DNA from: Candidatus Desulfofervidus auxilii
Lineage (GTDB): Bacteria > Desulfobacterota > Desulfofervidia > Desulfofervidales > Desulfofervidaceae
DNA length: 64,000 bases
Direction of reading: 5' to 3'
Assembly: GCF_001577525.1 (NCBI RefSeq)
Contig: NZ_CP013015.1
Coordinates: 849,107-913,106 of the forward strand
The notes below the pieces were generated by a model. It was not told the DNA's origin and did not search any database. It saw only the letters and a list, made by a program, of their open reading frames with translations. Every line of letters begins with the position of its first letter. The stretch's first letter is position 1. Positions 26,396 to 34,102 of the stretch are shown in pieces. The position numbers were made by a program, and so were the translations under genes.

Positions 26396-26816
26396 ATGAC
26401 AAAATCCACACCAAAATTGAAAGAGCGAATTGATAAGGATACAAAATGCTATTAACAGCCTTATTAAAGTTCATGCAGACATGCGAGACTCAATTTTAGC
26501 ATCTAATGAGCTAAGTCCCATAATGGCTGCGGTCTATTTTTTAATAGGAAGACTGCTTACACAAGGCCATGCCTTGCTGAAATTAATGCAAGAAGGATTT
26601 TGGACTGAAGCCACTATTATCATTCGCTCGATGTATGAAACTCAATGGCTCCTTGAGTATTTCAATATGGCAGAGCATGAATCAGAAATAGATCTCAGAA
26701 AATGGCTCAACGGGAAAATCATTAAGCCATCTAAAGTGCGAAAGAAAGTTTCTTTTGATGATAATGGCCCTAGCTATAGAATAAAGGAGAAAATGGGAGC
26801 TAAGAGTAATAACTAA
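26396..26816 (+). pseudogene. DUF5677-like protein, frameshifted and truncated
   Basis: An ATG at 26396 starts MTKSTPKLKERIDK, then the frame closes. Homologous-looking sequence continues in the next frame from about 26430 (INSLIKVHADMRDSILASNE, then LLTQGHALLKLMQEGFWTEA, IIRSMYETQWLLEYF), typical of DUF5677/HEPN-like helical proteins. It stops at 26816 in unrelated sequence with GGGGTCAA-type repeats that resemble an IS21-like end. It is the first gene of a cassette whose 3' end is lost. Confidence 0.5.
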
Positions 26817-26920
26817 GGGGGGTCAAAATTAAGTGGGAAAGGGGGTCAATTTTCAACGGGAATTAACAGGAAGTTTTAGATTCCAGTTAAATTTGGTAAA
26901 ACTTGCTAGGAGGAATAGAA

Positions 26921-28426
26921 ATGACAAAGGTTACAATATCTAAGGAACAAGGTAATGATTGGATAGATAAATTATGGAAGTGGGCAGATGAAAATAATGT
27001 GCCTGATCTGCATCTGAAGTGGGTTGAAGCTTTTGAAGTTGAATATCATGAAATGGAAATGACTGGAGTTATTAACAAAGTTAAGTGTTGGCGTGGTTTG
27101 CCAAGAAATAAAGAGAAGCTTTTAAGTTTAACTAAACTTGATCTTGTTGGTAACCAGCTTACACAGTTACCAAAAGAAATCGGTAATTTAGCTAACTTGA
27201 CTGAACTTCGTCTTGACGGTAATAAACTTACAGAAGTACCTGAAGAGATAGGAAATCTCACAAACTTAAGTAAACTTTGGCTTAGTTTTAATAAGTTCAC
27301 AGAGTTCCCAAAAGAGATTTGTAATCTGCCAAATTTAACTTACCTTAATCTTAGTTATAATCACCTTACAAAGTTACCGAAAGAAATTGCTAATCTTAAA
27401 AACTTAACTGAACTTGATATTAGCAGTAATGGTCTTACAAAACTGCCTAAAGAAATCTGTAACCTTATAAACTTAGTTTATCTTGATGTTGGAGTTGTTC
27501 CTTTCACAGCGAGTGAAGAAACTAATCAGCTTACAGAGTTGCCAGAAGAGATAGATAATCTTACAAACTTAACTGAACTCTATCTCAGTTATAACCGCCT
27601 TACAAAGTTGCCAAATAAGATAAGTAACTTGAAGAAGTTAACTGCGATTGATCTTAGTTATAATCAGTTTACAGAATTACCAAAAGAAGTCTGTAACCTT
27701 ACTAATTTAACTTACCTCAATATTAGTGGTAATAAACTGAAGAAACTGCCTCCAGAAATTAGTAATCTTACTAATCTAACCAAGCTTTATCTTAGTAACA
27801 ATAAGCTCACGAAATTGCCTGAGGGAATAAGTAACTTGACAGGTTTAACTATACTTGACCTTAGTAATAATCAATTTACAGAGATACCAAAAGAGGTCTA
27901 TAATCTTGGTAATTTAACCAAACTTGACTTTAGTAATAATCGACTTACAGAGTTACCAAGAGAGATAAATAATCTTACTAAGTTAATTAGACTTGATCTT
28001 AGTAACAATAAACTCACGAAATTGCCTGAGGGAATAAGCAACTTGACAGGTTTAACTATACTTGACCTTAGTAATAATCGGCTTACAAAACTGCCCAGGG
28101 AAATTTGTGCTCTCACTAATCTAACTTCTTTTGGTCTTAGCAACAATCAACTCACAGAAATTCCTCCAGAAATAGGCAATTTAACTAGTTTAACTGAACT
28201 TTGTCTTGATAATAATAAGCTTACAAAGCTGCCTAAAGAAATCTGTAATTTAACAAATCTAACTGAATTGTGTCTTAGAAATAACCCAAATTTAATCCTA
28301 ACATCAGAGCAGAAGGAATGGATAGAAATCCTTAAAGAATTAGAAATCCTTAAAGAAAAAGATCGGGATGTATTTATGGGTGGTGTATTTATAGATGTAG
28401 ATGATGACGACTTGTCTGGTAGGTAA
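26921..28426 (+). CDS. leucine-rich-repeat protein, ROCO/internalin-like repeats
   Basis: 501 aa from the ATG at 26921 (AGGAGG 7 nt upstream). A 70-residue N-terminal domain (DWIDKLWKWADENNVPD) precedes about 16 tandem 23-residue LRRs of the type LTKLPKEICNLTNLTELDLS. The last 50 residues are charged. No signal peptide, kinase or TIR domain is seen. The repeats are 69 bp at the DNA level and parts are almost identical (near 27800-27850 and 27990-28070), a sign of recent repeat duplication. Probably a protein-binding scaffold. Confidence 0.85.
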   Translation: MTKVTISKEQGNDWIDKLWKWADENNVPDLHLKWVEAFEVEYHEMEMTGVINKVKCWRGLPRNKEKLLSLTKLDLVGNQLTQLPKEIGNLANLTELRLDGNKLTEVPEEIGNLTNLSKLWLSFNKFTEFPKEICNLPNLTYLNLSYNHLTKLPKEIANLKNLTELDISSNGLTKLPKEICNLINLVYLDVGVVPFTASEETNQLTELPEEIDNLTNLTELYLSYNRLTKLPNKISNLKKLTAIDLSYNQFTELPKEVCNLTNLTYLNISGNKLKKLPPEISNLTNLTKLYLSNNKLTKLPEGISNLTGLTILDLSNNQFTEIPKEVYNLGNLTKLDFSNNRLTELPREINNLTKLIRLDLSNNKLTKLPEGISNLTGLTILDLSNNRLTKLPREICALTNLTSFGLSNNQLTEIPPEIGNLTSLTELCLDNNKLTKLPKEICNLTNLTELCLRNNPNLILTSEQKEWIEILKELEILKEKDRDVFMGGVFIDVDDDDLSGR

Positions 28427-28475
28427 GGTGGGGGCCCTATTGTCAAGACAGAAAATTATATAATTTAAGCCCGCC

Positions 28476-28596
28476 TTAAAGGGTGTAATATATCTCATAA
28501 GATGTCTTGTAGTCCAATGACTGATGGGGCCTCTCATTGTTGTAAAATTTAAAGTAACTTTCTATGCCTTCTTTTATTAGCCTGTTTAAAGCCGCT
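28476..28596 (-). pseudogene. IS3-family transposase C-terminal fragment
   Basis: Minus strand encodes EGIESYFKFYNNERPHQSLD followed by YKTSYEIY and a stop, the standard C-terminal end of IS3-type integrase-fold transposases. The rest of the element is gone. Confidence 0.7.
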
Positions 28597-28669
28597 GACA
28601 TAGGGAGTTGACAAAAAAGTATAAGGGAAAAGATGGGGGGATTGAAAGTAAAGGTAAATTTTAATGCAG

Positions 28670-29028
28670 AGCTTCCTTACAATCTCATCAAAAATCTCTT
28701 GAAATATACCACTTTCTTTAAACCTGCCATGACGGTTTTTAGAAAAGGTAGTGTGGTCAAGAACTTCATCATTCATATGTAGGCCTACAAACCACCTATA
28801 TCCAACCTGCCTGTCGGCAGAGGTATGCATCTTGACTTCTTCCCACAACTTTCTTTCTGAAGTGATACCATAAAGATACCCAATAAGGAGCATGCGGATA
28901 AGTACTTCAGGATCAATAGATGGACTGCCCATATTACTATAAAGATGTTTTACTTTGCTACGAATAAAAAAGTCCACATATTTATTGATGAGTCTTAAAA
29001 TATGGTTTTTGGGAATCATATCTGCCAT
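28670..29028 (-). pseudogene. IS5/IS1182-like transposase N-terminal fragment
   Basis: The minus strand encodes MADMIPKNHILRLINKYVDF, PSIDPEVLIRMLLIGYLYGI and DHTTFSKNRHGRFKESGIF, the DUF772 N-terminal region of IS1182-like DDE transposases. Recognisable sequence ends near 28670, before the first catalytic Asp, where IS3-like debris begins. It overlaps the tail of the Cas4-like gene by 47 nt. Confidence 0.75.
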
Positions 29029-29572
29029 ATTGAATAGGGAGGAGTGACTGTTTCATACCAAAACACTCTTTCCTGTAACTGCACACCTTACACCTGTTGG
29101 TATATCTCCTTTTTGGTACTTTACCCTGCTTTATCTCCCTGACCCTTTCTATACCCCACCTTACCAGAGTCTCAGCCTGCCGGTCAAGGACAAAAGGACC
29201 CACTCTTACATCATCTCTATAAACAAGGTAGCCTCTATTACATTTCCCGTAATTTTCCCTTACCAGAAGCACATAACTCAAAAGCTGTATCTTCTCTCCA
29301 TTGAAAACCTTTCCTAAATATGGCCTTTTCTTTACTTCCTCAACGATATACTCACCGGTTTCACAATCCTTCAAAATCCTGTCCGGCTTTCCACATAGAC
29401 CCAACTCAGAACAATAGAGAACCCTGCACCTATCTGACCCGTCATCCAATGAGATGACTTCAAATTTCCTGCCTTCCCGTTCAATTACAGACTTCGTTGA
29501 AAGTCTGGTTAAAACGAAAAGAATAATAGCAAGAATAATAACAACACCAGCAATACTAACACTGCTACCCAT
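28982..29572 (-). CDS. Cas4/Dna2-like nuclease, catalytic half with membrane anchor
   Basis: 196 aa. A membrane segment (residues 5-22) is followed by the PD-(D/E)xK core: GLCGKPDRIL (motif II Asp), EYIVEEVKKRPY (E-x-K), QLLSYVLLV (motif IV Gln/Tyr). The C-terminal Cys triad is RCKVCSYRKECF. With the Cys of the upstream half this completes the four-Cys iron-sulfur set of Cas4. The last 20 residues run into transposase debris. No cas1/cas2 is near, so a CRISPR role is unlikely. A plasmid DNA-processing role is an inference. Confidence 0.7.
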   Translation of the reverse strand: MGSSVSIAGVVIILAIILFVLTRLSTKSVIEREGRKFEVISLDDGSDRCRVLYCSELGLCGKPDRILKDCETGEYIVEEVKKRPYLGKVFNGEKIQLLSYVLLVRENYGKCNRGYLVYRDDVRVGPFVLDRQAETLVRWGIERVREIKQGKVPKRRYTNRCKVCSYRKECFGMKQSLLPIQYGRYDSQKPYFKTHQ

Positions 29573-29775
29573 TTTTCTTTTTCTCCTTTTGCCTCACGGA
29601 CCAGGTGCTCCTGGACTTCTCTATGATAAACCCTTCCCTCAGTCTGGTCCCTGGTGTCACACTTTAAATCAGGTATTTGTTCAAGATATACCGCTCTTGG
29701 ACAGAAAAAATACTGATTCAACTCACTTGAGTAAACAAGTATTTTCTTCTCTCTCACAATATTTTCCCTCTCCAT
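29509..29775 (-). CDS. Cas4/Dna2-like nuclease, N-terminal half
   Basis: 88 aa. SSELNQYFFCPRAVYLEQIP carries the first Fe-S cysteine of Cas4 proteins, and GRVYHREVQEHLV the motif I His. The frame ends in a run of Leu/Phe that looks like a membrane segment, overlapping the next gene by 64 nt in another frame. A -1 shift at the A-run near 29572-29580 would fuse both halves into one protein of about 260 aa with a central membrane helix. Confidence 0.65.
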   Translation of the reverse strand: MERENIVREKKILVYSSELNQYFFCPRAVYLEQIPDLKCDTRDQTEGRVYHREVQEHLVREAKGEKEKWVAVLVLLVLLLFLLLFFSF

Positions 29776-29991
29776 ATTTGTTTATAACTTTTCCGAATAC
29801 TGGCAAGTTGTAATATATGCCCTTTTAGGGCCAGAAAGCACTAATTCATACACCAAACACCATATTGCATTCTTTTATGTATTGATTATCATCTGCCATA
29901 TGAGACCATCCAACTGGATACTCGCTTCTGTCTTCATTTTTGCCATCTGGAACTATCCAGAAGAAAACCAGCAATTCATGTGAGAGGAAAG

Positions 29992-30441
29992 ATGGAAACA
30001 AAACTACCAGAAGAAGTGATTGCAGTATGCCATAAATACGGTATTTCCGGACAGACAATCTACATACCAAAAATATCTACTCACAAAAAAGAAAAAAGAA
30101 AGAAAATCCTTATTGCCTTGCTGGAGGAAATGGAAACTTTCTATGAAAACCACCTTGAGACCTTTCAAAGAGTTCCCCATCCCTTTACTGTCAGGCAGGT
30201 CAGAGCCAGATATTCCATTTCTACCTGGCTTGCTTCAACCGTGCTCAGAACAGCTCTGAGAACCTGGCGTCACTGGTTCAATAATTACGAAAAAATGATC
30301 TTTTCTGGCCTGTCTCCCAGGACAAAACCAGAATATCTACAAATACGCACACAACTCAGGAATGGATTGAAACCATCAGGCCGTGAAGACCTCATACAAA
30401 AAGCCAGAGAAAGCATACAAACCTGCCCCTGGCGTAACTGA
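29992..30441 (+). CDS. unknown basic helical protein upstream of parM
   Basis: 149 aa from the ATG at 29992 (AGAGGAAAG Shine-Dalgarno). A stretch with VRQVRARYSISTWLASTVLR and WRHWFNNYEKM looks like a helix-turn-helix-containing helical domain, but no family is recognised. It lies just before the C-rich repeats and the parM gene and might bind them. That is a guess from position. Confidence 0.5.
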   Translation: METKLPEEVIAVCHKYGISGQTIYIPKISTHKKEKRKKILIALLEEMETFYENHLETFQRVPHPFTVRQVRARYSISTWLASTVLRTALRTWRHWFNNYEKMIFSGLSPRTKPEYLQIRTQLRNGLKPSGREDLIQKARESIQTCPWRN

Positions 30442-30445
30442 TTCC

Positions 30446-30580
30446 CCTTATTCCCCCAAAATCCCCCCGTCTCCCCTCTATCTCTCCCACTTATTCCCCC
30501 AAAGTCCCCCTGTTTCCCCTCTATATCCCTATTATCCATCCACTTTCTCCCCCATATTTCCCTCTACTCCCCCAAAGTGC
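30446..30580. repeat. C-rich tandem repeats, candidate parC centromere
   Basis: Two imperfect ~50-bp direct repeats of the form TTCCCCCAAAATCCCC, then CTCCCCTCTAT, start near 30448 and 30493, with a third partial unit near 30545-30578. The other strand is a run of G4-G6 blocks spaced 4-8 nt and could form a G-quadruplex. It lies 85-220 bp upstream of parM, where type II plasmid centromeres are found. Confidence 0.5.
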
Positions 30581-30664
30581 CATTTACGTCCATCCAGGGC
30601 ATAATCTGGTTATTTACCTTCAGTTTAATCTCTTCTATTTACACAGAAAAAAAGGAGGAAAATT

Positions 30665-31624
30665 ATGGAAGTACTTGCTGCAGACATAGGTTATGGCTTT
30701 ACAAAGGTAGTATCGGCTTCCAGGGTGAGGGTTTATCCAAGTGTCGTAATACCGAAACTCCACACACACATCACCGTTGATATTGACACAGGAGAAAGCC
30801 CCGACATTGTCTCATATGGAAATACTGAATATCTTTATGGATCTAAAGCAATGCGTTTTGGTAAGAAATCTCAGTTTCCCCCCAGACACCGCTGCTTTAC
30901 TCAAAGCAATACCTATGCAGTGCTTCTGCTTTCGGCTCTTTCACTGGTGCGTAACAGGAACGTCTATTTTGTCACCGGACTGCCTGTTTCGGTATACGAA
31001 AACGAGGGTATTAAAACTTCCTACCAGGAATGGGTGTTGAATATTCTTCGCCCGCATGGAGCAATTAACATCAAGGTTTTACCCCAGGCAATGGGGGCGT
31101 ATTATGATGCTGTTTTGGACATACAGGGCAAACCAATAGACAAAAATCTTTTGATGAAGAAATGCGCCGTTGTTGACATAGGATATTACACTACAGATAT
31201 TGTTGTTCTTGACCATCTGGACTTGATATACAGAGAAACCATCCCACTGGGTGTCTCAATTGCCTGTGAGTTTTTGGTCCAAGAACTTTCAAGCCAGAAG
31301 GAAATATCAATGCATGAAGCAGAAATGCTGCTCAGAGGAGAAAAATTATTCATCTGTGGTAAGCCGGTTGATGTAAGTAACACCATCGAGGCAGCAAAAG
31401 ACCGGGCATGGAATCTCATATCCACAGCAGTAACTGACCGCATAGGAAGAGGAGAGGATTTTCACTTTGTGATACCTGTGGGTGGTGGGGCTGTTCTTTA
31501 CAGAGATAAATTAGCCCAGCTTTTTAAAGAAGCTCACTTTTCTCATAACCCTTCACTGTCCAACGCTTACGGATATTTCAAGTATGGAATAAGACAAATC
31601 AGGAAGGGGTCTAAAGATGCCTAA
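30665..31624 (+). CDS. parM: actin-like plasmid segregation ATPase ParM
   Basis: 319 aa. Actin-fold phosphate loops are visible: VLAADIGYGFTKVV (phosphate 1), AVVDIGYYTTDIVV (phosphate 2), and PVGGGAVLY (adenosine motif), with the NVYFVTGLPVSVYEN strand typical of ParM/Alp proteins. It polymerises to push plasmid copies apart. AAGGAGG precedes the ATG. It overlaps parR by 8 nt. Confidence 0.9.
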   Translation: MEVLAADIGYGFTKVVSASRVRVYPSVVIPKLHTHITVDIDTGESPDIVSYGNTEYLYGSKAMRFGKKSQFPPRHRCFTQSNTYAVLLLSALSLVRNRNVYFVTGLPVSVYENEGIKTSYQEWVLNILRPHGAINIKVLPQAMGAYYDAVLDIQGKPIDKNLLMKKCAVVDIGYYTTDIVVLDHLDLIYRETIPLGVSIACEFLVQELSSQKEISMHEAEMLLRGEKLFICGKPVDVSNTIEAAKDRAWNLISTAVTDRIGRGEDFHFVIPVGGGAVLYRDKLAQLFKEAHFSHNPSLSNAYGYFKYGIRQIRKGSKDA

Positions 31625-31820
31625 AAAACCAGAAATAAGAATCAAACTGAACTTGAAGAACAGCTGGGATATTGAAATATACAACTGGCTCAAGAATGCT
31701 CCACGCACCGCATGGCCTGTCCTTGTCCGGCAGGCCATAGTTGAATACCTGCACTCCAAACACAAAGCTCCGCCTGTTTCCCTTCCTGACGATATTGATA
31801 AGAAATTGGACCGATTCTGA
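31617..31820 (+). CDS. parR: ParR-like ribbon-helix-helix adaptor
   Basis: 67 aa. RIKLNLKNSWDIEIYNWLKN then WPVLVRQAIVEYLHSK fits a ribbon-helix-helix: strand, helix, turn, helix. ParR binds the parC repeats and caps the ParM filament. Pairing with parM and the 8-nt overlap make this assignment good even though the sequence is short. Confidence 0.75.
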   Translation: MPKKPEIRIKLNLKNSWDIEIYNWLKNAPRTAWPVLVRQAIVEYLHSKHKAPPVSLPDDIDKKLDRF

Positions 31821-32466
31821 GCAAAAAAGAGGAATTTTGATTCAGGACCATATTGCAGGTAATATGGCACTTTTTAAACAGGAATACTGCCCTGCCTGTC
31901 CCCGCCTGCCGTCGGGCAGGGGCAGACAGAAAACCAGCATAAATAAAGGCTTCTAGCATCTTATTGGTTTTTTAGTGCCATATCATACCCTTTTTGTCCC
32001 TTATTTCAGATTAACAAAGTGCAATTTTACCCCATTTATGTCCCTATGTTACTAAAATTCTTAGAATAAATCCCCCGTATATTTCAACAAAAAATAGATA
32101 GGCAATTTTGAGGTGCTGAAAATGCGCACCAGTATTGAAAAAATGAGATTAGTGTTGTTACTGAAAATCTGAGAACTGTTCCTCCCTATATTTCAAGAAA
32201 AAATGAAGGTGGATTTTGGGTGTTCCCGGAAATGCAGACTGCATAAGGAAAATCGGGAGGCGAAAAATAACAAAAATGTTTCTAAAACTCTTTGAAAGTG
32301 TCCTATATGAATTATTGTTACTGGGAGGTGAAAGGGGAAAATCCAGTTTCATAAAAAGGTGATAGAGAAAAGGGGGAAAGGTGTCAGGAAGGGAGACGAT
32401 TGGCATTATTGAGAAAAGGGAGTGACATAGTAATTCAGAGAAGGTACTATTGTGACTTATTCCATA
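31821..32466. other. non-coding region after parMR, possible replication or control region
   Basis: No plausible gene. It holds a REP-like palindrome (31904-31923). Two imperfect direct repeats of about 55 bp begin near 32073 and 32181, sharing CCCTATATTTCAAGAAAAAATG-like and GGATTTTGGGTG-like blocks; such spacing can mark iterons. The element has no recognised Rep protein in this window. Confidence 0.35.
31904..31923. repeat. REP-like palindrome
   Basis: CGCCTGCCGTCGGGCAGG type palindrome. The same GC-rich palindrome recurs at 32582-32601, 34741-34768, 36517-36534, 44641-44689, 51888-51907 and, degenerate, 62649-62668, all between or at the edges of genes. Confidence 0.6.
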
Positions 32467-32502
32467 TTTTTTGCTTTCACTTTTCTGTGAAAAGCAAAAA
32501 AA
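32467..32502 (+). promoter_or_regulatory. intergenic hairpin a
   Basis: TTTTTTGCTTT (32467-32477) pairs with 32490-32502; loop CACTTTTCTGTG. AAAGGAAG follows at 32510, but no clear gene starts there. Confidence 0.45.
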
Positions 32503-32581
32503 TTATTTAAAGGAAGAACATAACGTTAGTATCTCTTCCTCTGGTCTATATCAGGTTTTATTGCTCTTGAGAAATGTCTTC

Positions 32582-32601
32582 CCCGCCTGCCGTCGGGCAG
32601 G
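32582..32601. repeat. REP-like palindrome
   Basis: Copy of the CCGCCTGCCGTCGGGCAGG palindrome in an otherwise empty stretch. Confidence 0.6.
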
Positions 32602-32682
32602 TTTTCCCATAATTTTGGTCTTACAACAACAAGCACACCCACACTATCCCACTACATTCGGGTAAAAGAAAAAAGAACCAGT

Positions 32683-32714
32683 ACAAACCTTTTCCTTTCC
32701 ACGAAAAGGTTTGT
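32683..32714 (+). promoter_or_regulatory. pre-Shine-Dalgarno hairpin b
   Basis: Perfect 11-bp stem, 32683-32693 with 32704-32714 (ACAAACCTTTT). AGGAGG begins 4 nt later. Confidence 0.6.
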
Positions 32715-32729
32715 CAAAGGAGGAGTTGA

Positions 32730-33143
32730 ATGAAACTGATTAAGAAGGCATACCTTGTCTGCCTTTCATACCGCCAGAGACCACCCCTGATCGTCTTCTT
32801 TTACGATATAGTTTCACTTGTTTATATTACAATATACTTATTCTTTGACATATTTGGCCCCTTTGCAAAAAATTCTTTTAGACAAATTAAGTATCTTTAT
32901 TCTACCTTTATTAACACGTATGTATTCCATAGGCAAAATAGGCCGATAGGCAGGCTTAGCCGGTGGCCTGAGGACAAAGTGGCTTTGGGGGTGTATGAGG
33001 AAGTGATTCTTGGTTGTGGTCTTACCAGTCCTATCCTTACCCAGGACAAATTAGAAGAGAAAATTGAGAGTACCTGGAGAGAGGTAGAGGATTTCAGAAG
33101 GAGCATTCAAAGCGTTTCACGATCAAGTGAAAACGCTTTTTAA
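32730..33143 (+). CDS. unknown membrane-associated protein
   Basis: 137 aa with one hydrophobic segment (IVFFYDIVSLVYITIYLFF, near residues 21-40) and a charged C-terminal half. AAAGGAGG precedes the ATG. Its last ten codons are part of the hairpin that precedes the next gene, so that sequence is under two constraints. No family recognised. Confidence 0.6.
   Translation: MKLIKKAYLVCLSYRQRPPLIVFFYDIVSLVYITIYLFFDIFGPFAKNSFRQIKYLYSTFINTYVFHRQNRPIGRLSRWPEDKVALGVYEEVILGCGLTSPILTQDKLEEKIESTWREVEDFRRSIQSVSRSSENAF
33109..33140 (+). promoter_or_regulatory. pre-Shine-Dalgarno hairpin c (GCGTTT type)
   Basis: AAAGCGTTTCAC (33109-33120) pairs with GTGAAAACGCTTT (33127-33139), one bulged base, loop GATCAA. 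AGAGG follows. Confidence 0.65.
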
Positions 33144-33155
33144 AGAGGTAGAAAG

Positions 33156-33398
33156 ATGACTCTGGAAGAACTGAAAGAGTTAACGAAAAAAACAAAAGAT
33201 TTTAAAGGGCTCTGCGGGGCCTCGGTTGACTTCGTGAATCCGGAGGACAACAAACCAACTCTTAAATTATTCCTTTCAGTTGAAAGGGCGATCAATTTTT
33301 ATGAAAAATGCCCCAAGCCAAAGAAGCTTGGAGTTAGTGTTCAAGTCCGTGACCTCTATGGTAACGGTCGGTGGTTAGACATAAATATTCAGGAATAA
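33156..33398 (+). CDS. small unknown protein
   Basis: 80 aa: a short helix (LEELKELTKKTKDFKGLCG), then a strand-rich part ending VSVQVRDLYGNGRWLDINI. It is bracketed by two almost identical GCGTTT hairpins. No family recognised. Confidence 0.6.
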   Translation: MTLEELKELTKKTKDFKGLCGASVDFVNPEDNKPTLKLFLSVERAINFYEKCPKPKKLGVSVQVRDLYGNGRWLDINIQE

Positions 33399-33407
33399 CC
33401 CTTCCTC

Positions 33408-33440
33408 AAAAGCGTTTCACGATTAAGTGAAAACGCTTTT
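33408..33440 (+). promoter_or_regulatory. intergenic hairpin d (GCGTTT type)
   Basis: AAAAGCGTTTCAC (33408-33420) with GTGAAAACGCTTTT (33427-33440), loop GATTAA. A second AT-only palindrome (TTTTATAAA) lies between it and the AGGAGG at 33476. Confidence 0.65.
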
Positions 33441-33485
33441 TAAAAAGGCATTTTATAAAAAAGAAATTTTATAAAGGAGGTAAAG

Positions 33486-33878
33486 ATGGGTAGAAATTAT
33501 TTCGCTTTAGCTTTTTCAGCTGCAATGTTACCTAAAGAAAAGGTCGTTATCGTTAAAACTGAGATGACCCTGGAAAAACTCAGAGACGAGATGATGGAAA
33601 AGATTAAAAATGGGGTGAAAATCAATTGCATTCTCAACCCATCTCACAAGGCTACCATTGAAGTTATTAAAGATTGGGGTATTCCTGTAGAAATTCCTCA
33701 ATCTCCACCTAAAGTTGAGTTGGGTCCCAATGATGTTTTGTATTTAGTCCAGGTCTCTGGTCTTCCCAGGTTGACGGATCGCCATCAATATACCACCAAA
33801 GAAATTCAGCGGGCAGACTGGCGCTTCATGAAGATAGAAGTCTTTACTGATAGTTTACTCATGCCCCTTCTTTGCTAA
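33486..33878 (+). CDS. DUF1874 protein, AcrIII-1/Crn2-like ring nuclease
   Basis: 130 aa. The order of motifs matches the DUF1874 (STIV B116/AcrIII-1) fold: NYFALAFSAAML (first strand), LNPSHKATIEVIKDW (the His of the GH-ST active-site helix), PPKVELGPNDVLYLVQVSGL then PRLTDRHQYTTKEI, and WRFMKIEVFTD (last strand). AcrIII-1 proteins degrade cyclic tetra-adenylate and so switch off type III CRISPR effectors; the His after LNPS is at the catalytic position. The acid after PRL is Asp where AcrIII-1 has Glu. Activity is inferred. A SLOG-domain gene lies 0.2 kb downstream. Confidence 0.7.
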   Translation: MGRNYFALAFSAAMLPKEKVVIVKTEMTLEKLRDEMMEKIKNGVKINCILNPSHKATIEVIKDWGIPVEIPQSPPKVELGPNDVLYLVQVSGLPRLTDRHQYTTKEIQRADWRFMKIEVFTDSLLMPLLC

Positions 33879-33921
33879 CCTTAAAACTTTTAAGCTCTTT
33901 ACCCTGCAGCAGTAGCTTTAG

Positions 33922-33950
33922 TAAGTCTTTGCTTTTCTGTGAAAGACTTA
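33922..33950 (+). promoter_or_regulatory. intergenic hairpin e
   Basis: TAAGTCTTT (33922-33930) with AAAGACTTA (33942-33950); loop GCTTTTCTGTG. Confidence 0.45.
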
Positions 33951-34006
33951 ATGCTCGTGAAGAAGCTAGAAAAGAAGTCAACAAGGGGTATTAAGTATGT
34001 AGGAAA

Positions 34007-34102
34007 ATGAAAAAGGAAAGAATTAAAGAAAGTATTAAGGTCCATAAAAAAATTGCAAGAAAGCGTTTCCTGTTCTATGAAAACGCTTTTAAAGGAGAAT
34101 AA
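34007..34102 (+). CDS. small basic peptide overlapping a hairpin
   Basis: 31 aa (MKKERIKESIKVHKKIARKR, then FLFYENAFKGE). The start resembles the 45-aa peptide at 34538 (MKKE.(I/V)K..I..KV.K.IAR), so it may be a real small family. Its last 14 codons are hairpin f. Translation is not certain. Confidence 0.35.
   Translation: MKKERIKESIKVHKKIARKRFLFYENAFKGE
34060..34089 (+). promoter_or_regulatory. pre-Shine-Dalgarno hairpin f (GCGTTT type)
   Basis: AAAGCGTTT (34060-34068) with AAACGCTTT (34081-34089); loop CCTGTTCTATGA. AAAGGAG follows immediately. Confidence 0.65.

Noticed and set aside
26817-26900. Intact IS21-type element
   Set aside because: Only short GGGGTCAA repeats like IS21 ends are seen; no istA/istB frames are present.
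27100-28300. CRISPR-like array
   Set aside because: The regular 69-bp repeats encode 23-residue leucine-rich repeats in one long frame. The 153-bp repeats at 58714-59200 likewise encode protein. Neither has unique spacers between short palindromic repeats.
28982-29775. Cas4 as part of a CRISPR-Cas locus
   Set aside because: No cas1, cas2, effector gene or repeat array lies near. The membrane segments and plasmid context point elsewhere.
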